Assembly (NCBI GenBank): GCA_007922195.1
Contig: ML682059.1
Coordinates: 10,003,748 to 10,067,747 of the forward strand
DNA from: Podocnemis expansa
Taxonomy: Eukaryota > Chordata > Testudines > Podocnemididae
DNA length: 64,000 nt
Direction: 5' to 3'
Both the position numbers and the translations under genes were made by a program. Shown piece by piece: positions 47,704 through 60,109 of the stretch; the first letter of the stretch is position 1, and each line of letters opens with the position of its first letter. The notes under the pieces were generated by a model. That model was not told where the DNA came from, did no database searches, and saw only the letters and a program-made list of their open reading frames with translations.

Positions 47704-49170
47704 CTGTGGACTTAAGTCATCGGTCCCCCTCAAACCTAGTTTAAAGCCCTCCTCACTAGGTTAGCCAGCCTATGTCCGAATACACTCTTCCCCTTCCTTG
47801 ATAGGTGGATGCCATCTCCGCCTAGCAGTCTGTCCTCTTCGAACAGCATTCAATGGTTGAGAAGGCCAAAGCCCTCCTGAAAACACCATCTCTACAGACA
47901 GGCATTCACCTCCCAGGATGCATCTGTCTCTGCACAGGCTCCTGCCCTTGACTGGAAGGACTGAAGAGGATATCACCTGTGCACGAAACCCCTTCATCTG
48001 CGCTCCCAGAGCCCTGTAGTTTACCTTTGATCTGCTGAAGGTCACTTCTCGCAGGTTCAGTGGTTCACACATGGTTCAGTGGCATGGGGCAGTAGTCAGA
48101 GGGATGGATGACTCTCAACAATCCACCCATAACATCTCAGATACAGGCCCCTGGATGCAGCATACCTCCCAAGAGGCCACGTCAGGGCCTCCATCCGCCT
48201 CAGAAGAGAGTCCCGAACCATCACAACCCTATATTTCCTCCTGGGATCCTCCTAGCCTTGGGGGTGCATGGCTACTCCTTTTCCATCTTATCCCTCATCT
48301 CTAGCACTGAATAACGGCTCCTCAGCACATGGAGGGTGGGAGGGGATCGGGGTGGAGCACTGTCTGCTGCCAGAAGTAGTCAGCTGCCAGTGTCCTCCCT
48401 GTGCCAGCGCCATCACATCCTTCTCCAATGGTGTGGCTGCAGTTCTCTGGTTACTTTCCTCAGCCTTGGATGTCTCCTTGTGGATGCTAGCAAGGAATTT
48501 CCCCAAGACATGGATACTCCTGAGCCTAGCCACCTTTTTCTGTAACTCTCCCACCTGCTTCCAGAGCGATTCCACCAGAAGGCACCTTTCACAGTGAATG
48601 ATCTCCCCAGCCTCACTATCTGTGAGTGGTAAAAGCAGGCCACAGTCCCTACAAGTCCACACCAGGATTTGAGTAGAGATATTCATGGTCAGAATGTCTG
48701 TCTGGATACAGGCGCAGGTTGAGGAGACAGAAGCAGTGCTGGCAGAAGCAATATGACTCTTCTTCATCCTAGTGATCCCCTTAAAAAAAAACAAAAAACC
48801 TCCTCCTCACCAATTCACTCTCCAGCTCTCCTGTTTGCCGTCCCCTGGTCACTTAGCCACTGGCTTTTAAGGCCTTTTCTGCCTATGTCGGCCCTTGCCT
48901 CTTGTTAAGCACATAGGGGAAGAGTGATCATAAGGCTCTTTGAGGCTGATCAGGGATAAGCAGGGAACAAACAGCCCACAGACACACAGCCAATCACAGT
49001 CCCACTTCACACAGTAACTGACAAGTAACAAAAATCACCAGAAAGAAAGACACAAACACACAGTCAGCAATTCACACACACAAGGTTTGCTCTCATCCTT
49101 GCTTCTTCAGCAAGGGGATCTCCTCCACCTCCTTCTCCTTTGCCTTCCCTCTCAAACTCCCCTGTTTGCA

Positions 49171-50525
49171 AGAGGGACATCCTTGATACCAACATGATCC
49201 CCTGCACCAAAATGTATAACCTGAAGTATGGATGGCACTAATCCTGGCTGTCTCTATAGTATGTTAAGACAACCCGGAAGAAGATGGTGTAGGAAATAGA
49301 ATTTCAAGTGTGGGAAAGGTCTCGTCATTACCCAAGCACAGAGCAAGGGCCCAGCAGTTCCAGTCAGCCTCTGACTTACTATACAGCTTTTAATTATTTC
49401 CCTCTACCTGTGGCTCCTCCTGGGGCTCTTTTTTCAGTTTTTCTTCATCATTCTCTACTCAGCTCTCTCTTTCTGCAACAATAATGTTACCCTTTTCTCC
49501 CCAGACTTTTCTTCTCCCCCTTCCCCATTTCCTATTCTTTATTCTGCTGTCTCTTGCCCGTTGCTTTGCCAATGTCTGACCTACATTTCTTCTTTTTTAC
49601 AGTGTGTGCCTGAATTCCTCCTGCCCCCGCTTTGCTTTTTTTATTGTCTAATTCGCCTTTCCTCTCCCCACAGTTCTTGCTGTATTTCATCCCATTGCCA
49701 GGGTTCCCAAATTCTCTACTTCATCCTTTCTCCAGAAATCCTCTCCAGTTTCATTTAACATGCATTGAGCCTGTTTGTGAGAGCAGTCAAACAGTGCTCA
49801 TTGCAGAACTGAGGGTGGAAACACAAAGACCAAAGGGAAACTTTACATTATACTGACTAGAATGGTTCCTCCACCAACTGGAGGTGGCTAGCATGCTCAT
49901 GTTCCAGCCACATCCTCTTCCACTATGACCACAAAGTCCAATAAAGAAAGTTGCTTAGATGTTTTGGGGTTTTTGGTTATTTATTTTTCCTGTCCAATTT
50001 CCTTGAAAATTTGGTCATAAATGGGCTTTTCCCCAGTTCTGTACCATCTAACAATTCCTTGTTGTCTGGGGAATCCATATTAAAGCTGTGGCAGGGTGGC
50101 TCTTCACCCCTTTTGTATGGTCACTGTGATGCAAAGGAGTAAGAGATGGGGTCCAGGATCTGACCTATGAAGGAGAGATGCCTATACTTCCAACTAGACG
50201 TGACTGGATCCTGCACGTATCAAACACCTAAACCTACTGCTGGTTGCAAGAAGAGCTGAATTTGGCCCATAATAGCAAGCACATTCAGTCCTTAATAAAA
50301 GTTGTTTCTCTTAAGTATTATTGTTGCTCTTTAGTTGCATAAAGACCAACACTTCATAAATACAAACTCAACCATGTGCATCACTAGAATGGGAGTTATC
50401 AAGTCGTGTTAGAGTTTGTTCATTTTTTAAATTTGTGTTAGTTCAAATAAATTAATATGGTTGGGGTGGCTTTGCCAATGGGACATTATTTGAAGACAAA
50501 TGCTTATATTTACCATTCTTTGTAG
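49171..50525. other. Intron, no recognised feature
   Basis: The end of the large intron, C- and T-rich at 49390-49760. No repeat or gene was recognised. Confidence 0.45.
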
Positions 50526-50588
50526 GGCCCCCAAGGACATCCTGGCCATGATGGAATGGTTGGCCCTCCGGGAAGGAAAGGTGAAAAA
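50526..50588 (+). CDS. COL15A1: COL15A1 63-bp collagen exon
   Basis: This exon has 21 codons and seven perfect Gly-X-Y triplets (GPQGHPGHDGMVGPPGRKG, then EK). The acceptor is CTTTGTAG and the donor GTAAGT. Its size and register match the human exon that follows the GEPGPP exon, as far as I remember it. It is the first coding sequence after 21.6 kb of repeat-filled intron, so it is easy to lose in automatic annotation. Confidence 0.87.
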
Positions 50589-52789
50589 GTAAGTTAAAAA
50601 TTTCAAGAGCCAAAGTCAGTTTAAAATCTCAGTCACTTCTAAGTTGCAGGAAGCCCTGAAGAATTTACTGAATCCAGCCTCTGCTGCTTATTAACACAAC
50701 TCAAGTGGGAAATGAACAAACTTGCGATCTGCTGTTGTGTCCAGCCCTGTTGTTTTTAGTAGAAAATAATTCTGGTATAATTCATCCAAGAAAAGACAGA
50801 GTAGCAGGCTGGTATAGGCAAACGGAGGTGGTCTTAGTGAATCTGGGCCCCATCCTTGACTTTTGCACACACCCACACCTACCATCCAGCTCCCCTCAGC
50901 CTCCCATAATGCAAGTGAAATACATGGGGTAGGATTTACCCTCCTCTGCAACCATGAAGGGCAGATAACCACAGCAAGAATCCCTGCTGCAGATCTTCCA
51001 CTTTTGGAGGGTGGAGCAGCACTGGGACCGTTGGAACTGCTTCGTTCTGGTCCATTCTCGTCTTAACTTTCTTTCCTGGTCTATGTATGGGAAGGTGCCT
51101 AACCACTTACATGACACCAGTGATTGCAATTTTTGCCATGACAATTGCAATATTTAGAGTTTTCTTAAAGCCTGTGCTCCTGGAGTCAAGTGACTGAATG
51201 AGAATCTCTGTTTTTGTTAAAAACAAGTTTCTGGCCTTTATTGTTGTAGAGAAAGTCTTGAAAAAGAGACCTGAGTTCACCCTAATGGTTCAAAAAACAA
51301 AAGGCAAAGAAAAAAGGAACTCAGTTTCTTTAAATGGTCTTGCTTTTTAAGTCAGTCTTGTGACTTAGTTGGAGGTGACACTTGAGTATTGAATGCTCAG
51401 GGTTGGTAGCTTTATGGAATGCAAAGTGTGCCATGGTCCCCTGCGTGACTGTTCTAGTTGCCTTCACACACATTGGCAACATGCACCAAAATTAAAGTAA
51501 GTTCCTTGTTCCAGAGTTCAGAGCTTGATCTTAAAGCCATTTTAAGCAATGGCAAAATTCCCATTGATGTCAGTAATGCTAGATCATTTCCTGCATGAAG
51601 GTCCGGAGAAGAATAAAGATGACTGATAATAGTCAATTAGATTAATCTGAATCTCTGATTTTAGGGAGACAGTTTGGAGGAAAGGGGCTAATTGGAAGCA
51701 TGTAATTGTCATGCAGAGCACAGTCCTCAAAAAGCAGGATGAGGACAGTTGACTTGTTCAGAACCTATTTTCCCTCAATATGTATTTGAGAAGAATTAAA
51801 TTATAAATGAAGTGCTATGCATGCCACAATGGCTGATAGCCACACCATCCAGCCTGCATATTAATCTCACCTGCTTCCTGTGGTTCCTTTTTCTAACCAT
51901 TTGCTCATAATTTGTCTAGTATTTTTCTGTCATTACTGCTTTCTCTTTCTACTGAGTCCTCACACAGTCAAATTTCCCATTGTCAGCTTGCATAGGGGAT
52001 ACAGTGCTTGGCCAAATATTATATTTGTTATTAATCCAGTTAGTGTGAATGGGAAAATAGCTGTTTTCATGCTCTGGGTTTCTGCCTGTTTTGAAAACAT
52101 CTGTATGAAGAAAACCACAGGGAAATGAAACAGAGTGAAAGAGGTTTCTGTAAAACTGTTCTTCTACCTCACTCAGCTTTTATGTAGTTCCAGCGTCTGG
52201 CCTGTGCCATTCCGAAAACATGAAGATAGAAAGAATCTTGTGATTTTTGCTTGCTTGTTAAAATTCTTATAATCCTTTTGAGCAGAAATTTGTCACAGAT
52301 CAAGTGTTCACAAGAAAATTGGGTTGCTAGATTACCACACTGGAACCATAAAAACATCTATTGTAGTAACCTTAGCATTTTTTCACTGTGCCATACTTAT
52401 TATTTGCTTGGGATTGAATTCTGCTCCTATTACAATGAACAAGCATTTTGCCATTCACTTCAATGGGGTGAGGATATCACCCTTGGTATTTGATTTTGTG
52501 TGGGCCAGACCTCTAATGCTTGCTGAGATAATTGAAATATTAAATAGCTTCCTGTCTGCAAACCATGCCGGAAGCTCTAGTCATTTACAGAGTTAACTTC
52601 TCAACTGCAGGTTTGGTTTTATAACTGGTATTAAAGTTGCTTGTTAAAACTCTGCCTTGTGACCTGAATAAAGTCGTCAGCAGCAAAGGCATCCACTGCA
52701 ACCTGAACTAAACAGAGCAGATATCTACATTCTCTGTACCTAAATTCATTAATTCTGTTTAGTTAAATGGTGTTGGTTTTATTTTACAG
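50589..52789. other. Intron, no recognised feature
   Basis: Unexplained intron. Open frames here (for example 50691-50972 on the minus strand) have no domain. Confidence 0.5.
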
Positions 52790-52825
52790 GGTGATCAAGG
52801 TCTTGCTGGTGCAGCTGGTCCAAAG
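52790..52825 (+). CDS. COL15A1: COL15A1 36-bp collagen exon
   Basis: This exon has 12 codons and four Gly-X-Y triplets (GDQGLAGAAGPK). It follows a good pyrimidine tract (TTTTATTTTACAG) and is closed by GTAAAA, a weaker donor. Phase 0 on both sides. The homologous human segment is also four triplets long in my recollection. Confidence 0.83.
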
Positions 52826-53331
52826 GTAAAAGAATCAAACTTGTTTATTTCAAAATATAGAATAACAACATCCTTCAGATACAATGTGTGTCACATAGTT
52901 TGGCATGGCATTGTATTCTGCCTATCAAAAGTTTCTTCAAAACAGTTGAGAGAAAGCCAAGATAAACCAAATTAACACAATGAAAATATGGGTAATACTT
53001 ACGGCTTTTTTTTTTTTTTGTGCCCAGGGCTTGGGAATACAGCAACCCAGCTCTGACTACTGACCTACTTTGCTGGGGCAGATAATTTCACCTTTCATTG
53101 CCTTCATTTCCCAGCTACAAAATGAGGAGGGCATGACATCCCTGCAATGTCACCAAGCTTAAGGCATTAAGTTTTTAAAGGTGCCTTTGAGAGCGTTGGA
53201 TGGAAGAGGTCCAGAAGAGTGTTATTTTGCAACCTAATTAAGTCAGTGAACATGGTTTTCAGTCAAACAAATCCTGTAATCACATCTTATGATTTTTATT
53301 GAACATTTATAACATTGCCCCTTTCCTTTAG
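52826..53331. other. Short intron, no recognised feature
   Basis: Contains only a short T run at about 53007-53020. Confidence 0.55.
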
Positions 53332-53457
53332 GGAGATGCCGGAGATATTGGATCACCAGGCCCAAAAGGCCAGCCAGGTGCTGATGGGCAGCCTGGGAAA
53401 CCTGGGCCTCCAGGACCACCGGGACCACCTGGCCCAGGATATGGATTTGGATTTGAG
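53332..53457 (+). CDS. COL15A1: COL15A1 exon, end of a collagen block with weak donor
   Basis: This exon has 42 codons. Eleven Gly-X-Y triplets ([24 protein letters not shown], then three GPP) are followed by GPGYGFGFE, which leaves the helix. The acceptor is TTTCCTTTAG. The donor is GTGCTC, which lacks the usual A or G at positions +4 and +5, but the boundary is supported because the next exon opens with DMEGSGS, the expected continuation. In my memory the human chain has Cys where this one has Tyr after GPG, and is about five residues longer. Confidence 0.85.
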
Positions 53458-56400
53458 GTGCTCTTCTATTAAAAGGGTTAACTGTGTATTCAAAGATACT
53501 GGCTTCCATGGAAAGAACACTTTTCCTATCTAAGTATCTTTGATAAAGTTGATCACACTGAATAGTCTCTATAAAGTTTCTCTTAGGTTTACTTTATTTT
53601 TTCCCAGCCTAAATATAATGTTCACTATTTTCGCTCTCTCTGGAACTTGGCCCTCTGTTTGGCCATAATTATAGTATGTTTCTAATTGCTTTCTTTAAAT
53701 TATTTCTATAAAATATTCAGTGATCTTAATGCCAACAGCAAAGATGTGGTGCTATAAACTAAAGCTTTGACACCATTTTCATAACTGCTTTAGTAGTTTG
53801 TTAGTGAGTAAATAATTTGTGTAGACTTAAATATACAATGACAGTTGCTGTGATACATTAAAGCTGAGCATTAGGTTCTGCTTTAAGATGCCGGTTTTTA
53901 CATACTCTCATTTTAGAGGCCATAAGTTGGGTTCAGACAGATCAATTACCGAAGGCCGAAAGACACACAAGGCAGAAATTTGGTAGTGACCTCATGCACT
54001 GCAATATTCTAGGAGCACTTTCTCTCAAAAGCAAACAGATAAAGATTGAAAATTGAGACATTGTTTTATTTATATAGAGAGAGAGAGAGCCTCCACCATT
54101 TGAAAATTTGAGTTCCTCTACAGCTCAGTTCTATCCTTTATTTGAAAAAGCATCTGTATCACTGAGCATCGTGAGGGAAACAGAATTTACCTCAATATAC
54201 CTTGCCTGTCTGGTGAACTTGGGGTATAGACTCTTTCTGTGGATGGGGTTTTACACATCCATATTTTTGCCAAACAGAGTCAGCATTTAGCTTCCATCTG
54301 TGTCCATGCATGGGTCACCCTCTATGCGTTTTTCATCTGCTGTTTGGCTGTTCAGTTCAGCAAAGGCTCTCTAGCTTATTATTCCCCCCCCCCACCCCCG
54401 TATAGGACAAATATACATCAACACAATGACCAAGATTAATGCTGTTTGAGGAATAAACAATGTCTGACTGATCATTTAGACTGCAAACATCTTGTTCAGG
54501 ACACAGTGGTGACTTTTAGAATTTGCCTGTTCTATCTGAGATGTATAAATGTGGTTCCGTCAGTGTCTGCTTTGTTCATTTATACTGGTCCATAGATTGA
54601 ATAAGCTAAATATGGAAGCTATGTAACTGCAAGTGTTTATTTAGGGACCAATTCTGATACCCTAATTCACACCAAATAGTACTTTACCCCCAAGCCCCCC
54701 AAGAAATCACACTGAAGTCAGTGGAACTATTCACGGACAAAGCTGGTGCTAAACCAGAATAAAGCTGCCAGAAGCTGGCTTATAGATATTTTAGGCAACT
54801 CATTTGTTTTTAAGGAGTATCATTGCATTGTTACGAGGGAACCACTTGGTTGAGGAAGACCATTAAAAGCCAGTAATAGCCTACCATGGTCCAAATTTCA
54901 GGATAAGTCAGAGACCCTAGGAGCTGCTCTGACTTACACAAGGTGACTAGGACCTGCAGCTAGGAATTAGGACTGGGTGCTCCATGAGAGCTGATGAAGC
55001 ATGGGAGTTCTCTGCCCTGCCTCATGGTAGTTGACATAGAAGCCAGCTTTTCTACTTTATACCAGTTGAGAGGTGCCCAGTGCAGTGAGAATTTGCAGTT
55101 GATCAATAAGGGCCAAATTTAGCCACTTTTATCCATCTAAGTCTAAATGGTGTAAAGTTGCTAGAGTGGCAGGAAACAATCAGATCTGAGGGACCATTTC
55201 ATTGGCACCCATGGAGAGACATAGAAAGATGTGATTCTAGCACCATAAAATGGCCACCCAGCTTTGAACTGGAACTGCAGAGCTGTATTGGCTGACTCAA
55301 AAGCCAGGAAGATTAGGACAATTGCCATTTTCCCATTTCTAGATGGCATGGGCTTGCTAGATCTTTCTGATTCTTGTTTCTGCCATCAGAAGCCAATGTT
55401 TGCCTGTTCTCAAGTTGGTATGCCGGTTTCATAAGGACAATACTAGCTTTTGGTTGGCATTCTGTTTATTGCCTTAAGCATGTTTCTTCTGCAAAAGACT
55501 GCTTTCAGTGCCCAGTAGCAGCAGTTATTAATTATGCGCCAAAACTGATCCACATGAGGGAAAGAAAGAGACAGGGTTTGCTGGCCCTTGTGCTTGCTAA
55601 AAGAACACTGTATTGCAGAAGGTACCTGGTGAACCTATTAAAAACACAGAGGTGTCAAAAATGACAGTATGAGACGTAAAACAGGCATTAAATAGTCTGT
55701 TTGGAAAAAATATTGCCACAAGGAGACCAATTAAAGCACAACAGAGGCAAGGTGAAGGAATATGTACTTCAAGTGCATTAACCTTGAGAAGTGAGCAAAT
55801 GGTTGCAGTAGAAAGCTTATAATCTCAACAGATCTTTCATTTGTTGTTTGATGCCCTTACAGTTTGTGGGAAGAAGGGACAGCTGGAGGGAAGGCTAAGT
55901 AGCATTCTGTCTTACTTTTCTGCTGTGATTGTTTGGTATGTGATGGTAGAGACAGACTGTGGAGAAAGCAGAGCTCACTCTCTTAATCTCCTGTAAAAGA
56001 ATTGGCTTGTGTCTAAAGATAATGTGCCTTTCTGTGTAATTGAGATCTGTACTCTTCTGCAGAGAGACTGTCCCCATGTACCGACCCTGGTGTTCTCTCA
56101 GCTCGTGTGCCTTTCAGTGAGCCATGTGAATCGTCTTCTGCAAGCACAGTAATTGCAGGCAGGAGCTCAGTGTTCAGTTGCAAGGGGAAGAAATAACTTC
56201 AGTTCTTAAATCACAATTAGGCTGCTTGGCAAATTGCCTCCAGAGCCTCCTTTGCCAGAGACAGATAGAAATGTTTAAGCAATTTAGCTTTGAAAAGTAA
56301 TTACAGTATGTATAGCTATACAAAGCATCATGATGGTATGAGATAATTAAATGACAAAACACAAATCCTACACCAGAATTTGAAGTAGTACAAAGTACTC

Positions 56401-56719
56401 TTGAAAGTGGAATGTTACTTTCATTCCGTTCTCCTGTTTTTCAGCATGAAATAATGTGGAGGGCTGGTAAAGTGGCAAGTTTTTCACTCTTACAGGTTCT
56501 CAATGAGTGCAAAGGATTAGCATGCTGTTCCTGCACTTGCTCATCTCTGATACTTAGCAGTGATCTGACAGATTCTAGAAAAGCAGTTTTGGAGAAGAAT
56601 TTAAAGTAAATTTTTTTCTTTAGTGTCTCTATTTTTTAATATTCAACTGAAGCGTCTGATGTAAAATGGAAGAGAGGGTAAAATATAACATTCTGTAATT
56701 CTGTCGTCTTTCACTATAG
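53458..56719. other. Intron with small simple repeats
   Basis: A short AG repeat (54077-54089) and a C run (about 54385-54400) are present. No element or exon was recognised. Confidence 0.5.
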
Positions 56720-56788
56720 GATATGGAAGGCTCAGGGAGCATCAGTTTGTTGGGTGAATCCAGAATTCCAGGATCAAGAGGGCCAAAT
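56720..56788 (+). CDS. COL15A1: COL15A1 non-collagenous linker exon, DMEGSGS
   Basis: This exon has 23 codons (DMEGSGSISLLGESRIPGSR, GPN). The acidic Ser-Gly motif EGSGS, preceded by GFGFE in the previous exon, is the clearest fingerprint of type XV collagen in the window, and the Ser next to Gly is a likely chondroitin sulphate site. The acceptor is TTTCACTATAG and the donor GTAAGG. No further collagen exon was found in the remaining 7.2 kb, so the gene runs off the right edge. Confidence 0.85.
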
Positions 56789-57000
56789 GTAAGGTTTTTG
56801 GTTTCATTTAAAAGTAACCCACAACAATAACAAAATGTACTCCTCCCATTCTATATTCAATTTGTCTAGAAGGCTTTTGGGTATTTTAACTAGTCATATC
56901 ATTCTGAATTTGTGCTGAACCAGTGTCTCTTCTTTCTGTTTTAAGCAAAATGTGTAGTAGAGGATAGCTATATCTCTCACAAGTGAACTATGGGTGAATC

Positions 57001-57435
57001 CAGGGCTGCCAACCACCAGTGAATTTAATGACAGTCATTTTAAAAAAAGCAACAGTTTTAACGCAGTTAGTAAATCTGTAAATGAATTAAATATCAGTAA
57101 AATTGGGTAGAAATAAAACACACTGTATTTTGACATTGCCTTTGTTCAAAATCACTTCTTGTAGCAGAAAACTAATTGCACCGACCATGACTTTATCACT
57201 TCAGTCAGGTTCCTCGGGTATACGAAATAACAGATCAATTAACTACAGCTAAAACAATTGCATAATTTCAAATTCCTGTGTATAGAATATTGCAAGTGAG
57301 TGTACACTTTTGTGACATCATTATATTTTATGGTATTTTTAGTGAAGTCAATGAAATGTTTACCATGTCAGTAAAAAACAGTCTATTTCAGCTCTTCATG
57401 TCAGTAAAAACTAAAATGCCAGGTTGGCAACCCTG
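57001..57435. mobile_element. hAT-like element
   Basis: The ends CAGGGCTGCCAACC and CCAGGTTGGCAACCCTG form inverted repeats over 435 bp, and the words AATGACAGTCATTTT and CATGTCAGTAAAAACTAAA near the two ends recur inside. The flanks GGTGAATC and GGAATGAT are too different to call a target duplication. Confidence 0.6.
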
Positions 57436-57894
57436 GGAATGATTCTCTTGGTTTTGTTTGAGTTGCTCTAGATTTAAAGCACTAATTTATGTCAATATGT
57501 TGCCCAGAAGATCTATATTGTTTTATCTAACTTTCTTGGTGAGTTGATTTAGTTTAAATAATTTGCTGATTTGTTTGTTTTGTAGGTTTACAGGTTAACA
57601 TGCAGTTTTCTTTTCAATATCTCCTTATCTGTCCCTTCTCTTCAGCTTTAATGCATGTTTTTGTGTAACCCAACATTAACAAAAAAAATTTTTCTTTCCC
57701 TTTTTCTTTAGCCCCTCAAGCTGTCTAGTTCTGTAACCTTAATTTTTAAATTAACAAACCATTCAGAAGAAATAATTAGGCATCATTGCACACAGATCAG
57801 TGAAAAGTTGTGCTTATGGTGCAACAGCTGTCAAAAAACCAAGTTAGACGGTATATGTAACGAGATGAAATACACTGAAGGTATTATAATGCCA

Positions 57895-58487
57895 TTTATC
57901 AAATCTATTTGTGCCCATAGTTGCAGTATTCTGTTCAGTTCTGGTCATCTTATCTCAAAAAAGAGGTAGTCAAAAGATAAGGAGCCAGAAATGGACAATA
58001 AAAAGGATTAGAGTCTTGGAGAAGCTTCTGTATTAGAGAACGAAATGATGAAGAATGCTTAGTTTAGCAAGGATCAAAGGACAGCCAAGGAATTGAAAGG
58101 CAACACATTCAAAACAGAGAAGCAAATGATCATTTTACATAGTGCACAGCCAGCTTGTGAAACTCACTGCCACAAAAGTAAAATCAAAATCTTATCAGGA
58201 TTCAGAGGGTGATTGGACTTTTTCACAGATGGTAAAAATGTCTCTGCTTACATTAGCAAGGATACAATGGCTATAATATTTAAGAATGAATGTTGCACTC
58301 TTAAATGACATAAACCAATCTCTAATTGATTTTCCCATCCTGGTAGTATTTCCCCCCCCACAATTGTCCTCTAATGTGTTTCTTACATCTCCTGAAGCAT
58401 CTGGAACGGTCCACTGGCCATAACAGGATACTGAACTAGACAGACAACTGCTCTGATCTGGTATGGCAATTTCTATGTTCTTCTTTT
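57895..58487 (+). mobile_element. CR1-like LINE 3' fragment
   Basis: The sequence follows the 3' end of the reptile CR1-type LINEs: GCAGTATTCTGTTCAGTTCTGG, then CTTGTGAAACTCACTGCCAC, and finally GGATACTGAACTAGACAG with GATCTGGTATGGCAATTTCT. It is strongly diverged. Confidence 0.65.
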
Positions 58488-59446
58488 AATTTCCCAATTG
58501 TCTCTTATAATTCAGCTTTCCTACTCTTCTATTCCATTTAAATTGATTTTTCAGAGGTCTGTAATGACCAGCTGCTAAGTCTAAGCACTTCTGCCTCTGT
58601 CTCATACTCCTTCATTCTTTGCAGTCTGTAGCCTTTGATATTGTAGACTATTTAGTATCCATGGTCATTGTCACTCTCTGCTTATAATGACCACTTTTCA
58701 TTCATAAACCCCAAAATATGAACTCAGAATGTTTGTGAAAATCCTTCTTCTACTGTTTCCATACCACAAAGGCTAATGCAGGATCAACCCTGAGACTCCT
58801 TTATTTTCCAAAATTGCTTTCCTGAATTCAAATACTTTTGTGGTGGTCTTTCTGCAAACCACGTGAATTCACGTAGCTCGTGATTACAGCTGGAAAAATA
58901 ATGGATTTATTATAAATAAGTTCAAAATGCTTAAAAATATTGATACTGTTTCCAGTTGAACTGCAAACTTTTTAAAGTGTGTATGTATTGAAAAGTTTTT
59001 TAAAGTTTCAGGTCAAACAAACCATCATTTTATTCAATCTAAAATGAAACATTTCATTTCAGTTTTGAGTGTTTTAAAATGTGTTTTTAGTTTAAAAAAT
59101 TAAAGGAAATTAAAAATAAAGTCACTTCACGACAAAAAAATGAAACATTTCTGTTTCAAAAAATGTAGAATCAAAATGCTTGTTTTTTTCCCCAAAATGA
59201 GCAGATTTGACAGTGGCAGCCCGACCAGTATAGAATAGAGTGTGTGAGTTCAGTTGAGCATCACTAAAGACATGCTCAATTGAACCTGGAAGGAGTTGGA
59301 GATCAATTTATTAAGACCTACTCAGCTAGAAGAGTAGCACTGAGTCAAAAGGAGGGCATTTCCCATTGACTCAGTGCAGCAGGGATGCCACAGTAAGTAA
59401 GCGTTAAGCAGTCAAAGGAAGATGCACAAGTTACTGTAGGTAGCTT
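58488..59446. other. Intron, no recognised feature
   Basis: Nothing was recognised in this AT-rich stretch. Confidence 0.45.
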
Positions 59447-59666
59447 TTTTCAGAGGGGTAGCCATATTAGTCTATGTACAGCAAATTAGAGGGAGTCCTG
59501 TGGCACCGTAAAGACTAACAAATTTCTTCGAGCATAAGCTTTCATGGCCTCCAACTCAGTTCTTCAGATGCAACTGACATAGTGTGTTGGAGCCCATGAA
59601 AGCTTATGCTCGAAGAAATTTGTCATTCTTTGAGGTGCCACAGGACTCTCATTCTTTTTGCTGTAT
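59447..59666. mobile_element. Palindromic PLE-terminal insert
   Basis: The left arm (AGTCCTGTGGCACCGTAAAG, CGAGCATAAGCTTTCATGG) and right arm (CCATGAAAGCTTATGCTCG, GAGGTGCCACAGGACTCTC) are inverted copies of the PLE 3' end. Only the left side has the tip CAGAGGGGTAGCCATATTAG. The flanks share GTAGCTT (59440-59446 and 59667-59673), a possible target duplication. Confidence 0.78.
59532..59571 (-). ncRNA. Hammerhead-like motif, stem II damaged
   Basis: Minus strand: GCAT, CTGAAGA, GAAA, GCTT and ATGC are intact, but the stem II arms no longer pair well. A second, more damaged copy in + orientation is at 59574-59609. Confidence 0.4.
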
Positions 59667-59673
59667 GTAGCTT

Positions 59674-60109
59674 GCATATCTCCCTTTGACCGCTACCAAA
59701 ATCTGTGGCTAGTATAGACCTGGCCTCAGACATGTATTTCATAGTGAAATTAAAGTATGTCCTGAAAAGTGCAGTTCTGTCCCCCGCAATATATAGTACT
59801 TCAACTATATTGGCAGATCTGTAAAACACTATTTGGAAAGACACACTGTGTTCATGTACTGACCTTTCCTCTCCAGGAACATAGCTATAAGTTCTGAGTT
59901 TTAGGTCACACAGAATAATCAGGGCACTTATTTATATCACAAAACCATCATATGTTTGGCTACAGTAGGATGTTTCTGTTTTAAAAGAGTTGAAGACTGG
60001 AAGAGTAGCAAAGATAGCAGGTGGGGACTGAAGTGGATTGAGTAGGATGCATGTACGTGCCTTTCATATGCTGGGTTTCACATTTTGTTCAGCTCCATGA
60101 GCACTGAAA
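59674..60109. other. Intron, no recognised feature
   Basis: Nothing was recognised. Confidence 0.45.

Larger units (their letters stand above)
44430..49170 (-). mobile_element. Near full-length CR1 LINE, antisense
   Basis: The 3' end is at 44430 (AGTCACAGAAACTGGAAGGG on +). The minus strand encodes, in order, ORF1 at about 48794-48288 with a CxxC zinc-binding pair (CRDCG ... CERC) followed by a coiled-coil-like LWKQVGELQKKVARLRS, an apurinic endonuclease domain at about 47319-46677 (TNTRSMGNKQEELEMLI, GITETWW), and reverse transcriptase at about 45752-44735 (QHGFVKNKSCHTSLIAF, DVVYLDFSKTFDT, SRLPQGSVLS, FAEDTNLGG with FAED for FADD, PLYSALTRHQLEC). Frameshifts and stops show that it is dead. 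The left limit is firm, the right limit (5' UTR) approximate. Without the PLE insert it is about 4.46 kb. Confidence 0.85.

Noticed and set aside
48288..48794. A 168-codon minus-strand frame with a CxxC pair as a host zinc-finger gene
   Set aside because: The CRDCG/CERC pair followed by a coiled coil and its position 5' of the endonuclease and RT mark it as CR1 ORF1.
1998..56788. COL18A1 as the identity of the collagen gene
   Set aside because: It shares the multiplexin layout, but the GFGFE-DMEGSGS linker and the [14 protein letters not shown] junction fit my memory of type XV better. An alignment would settle it.
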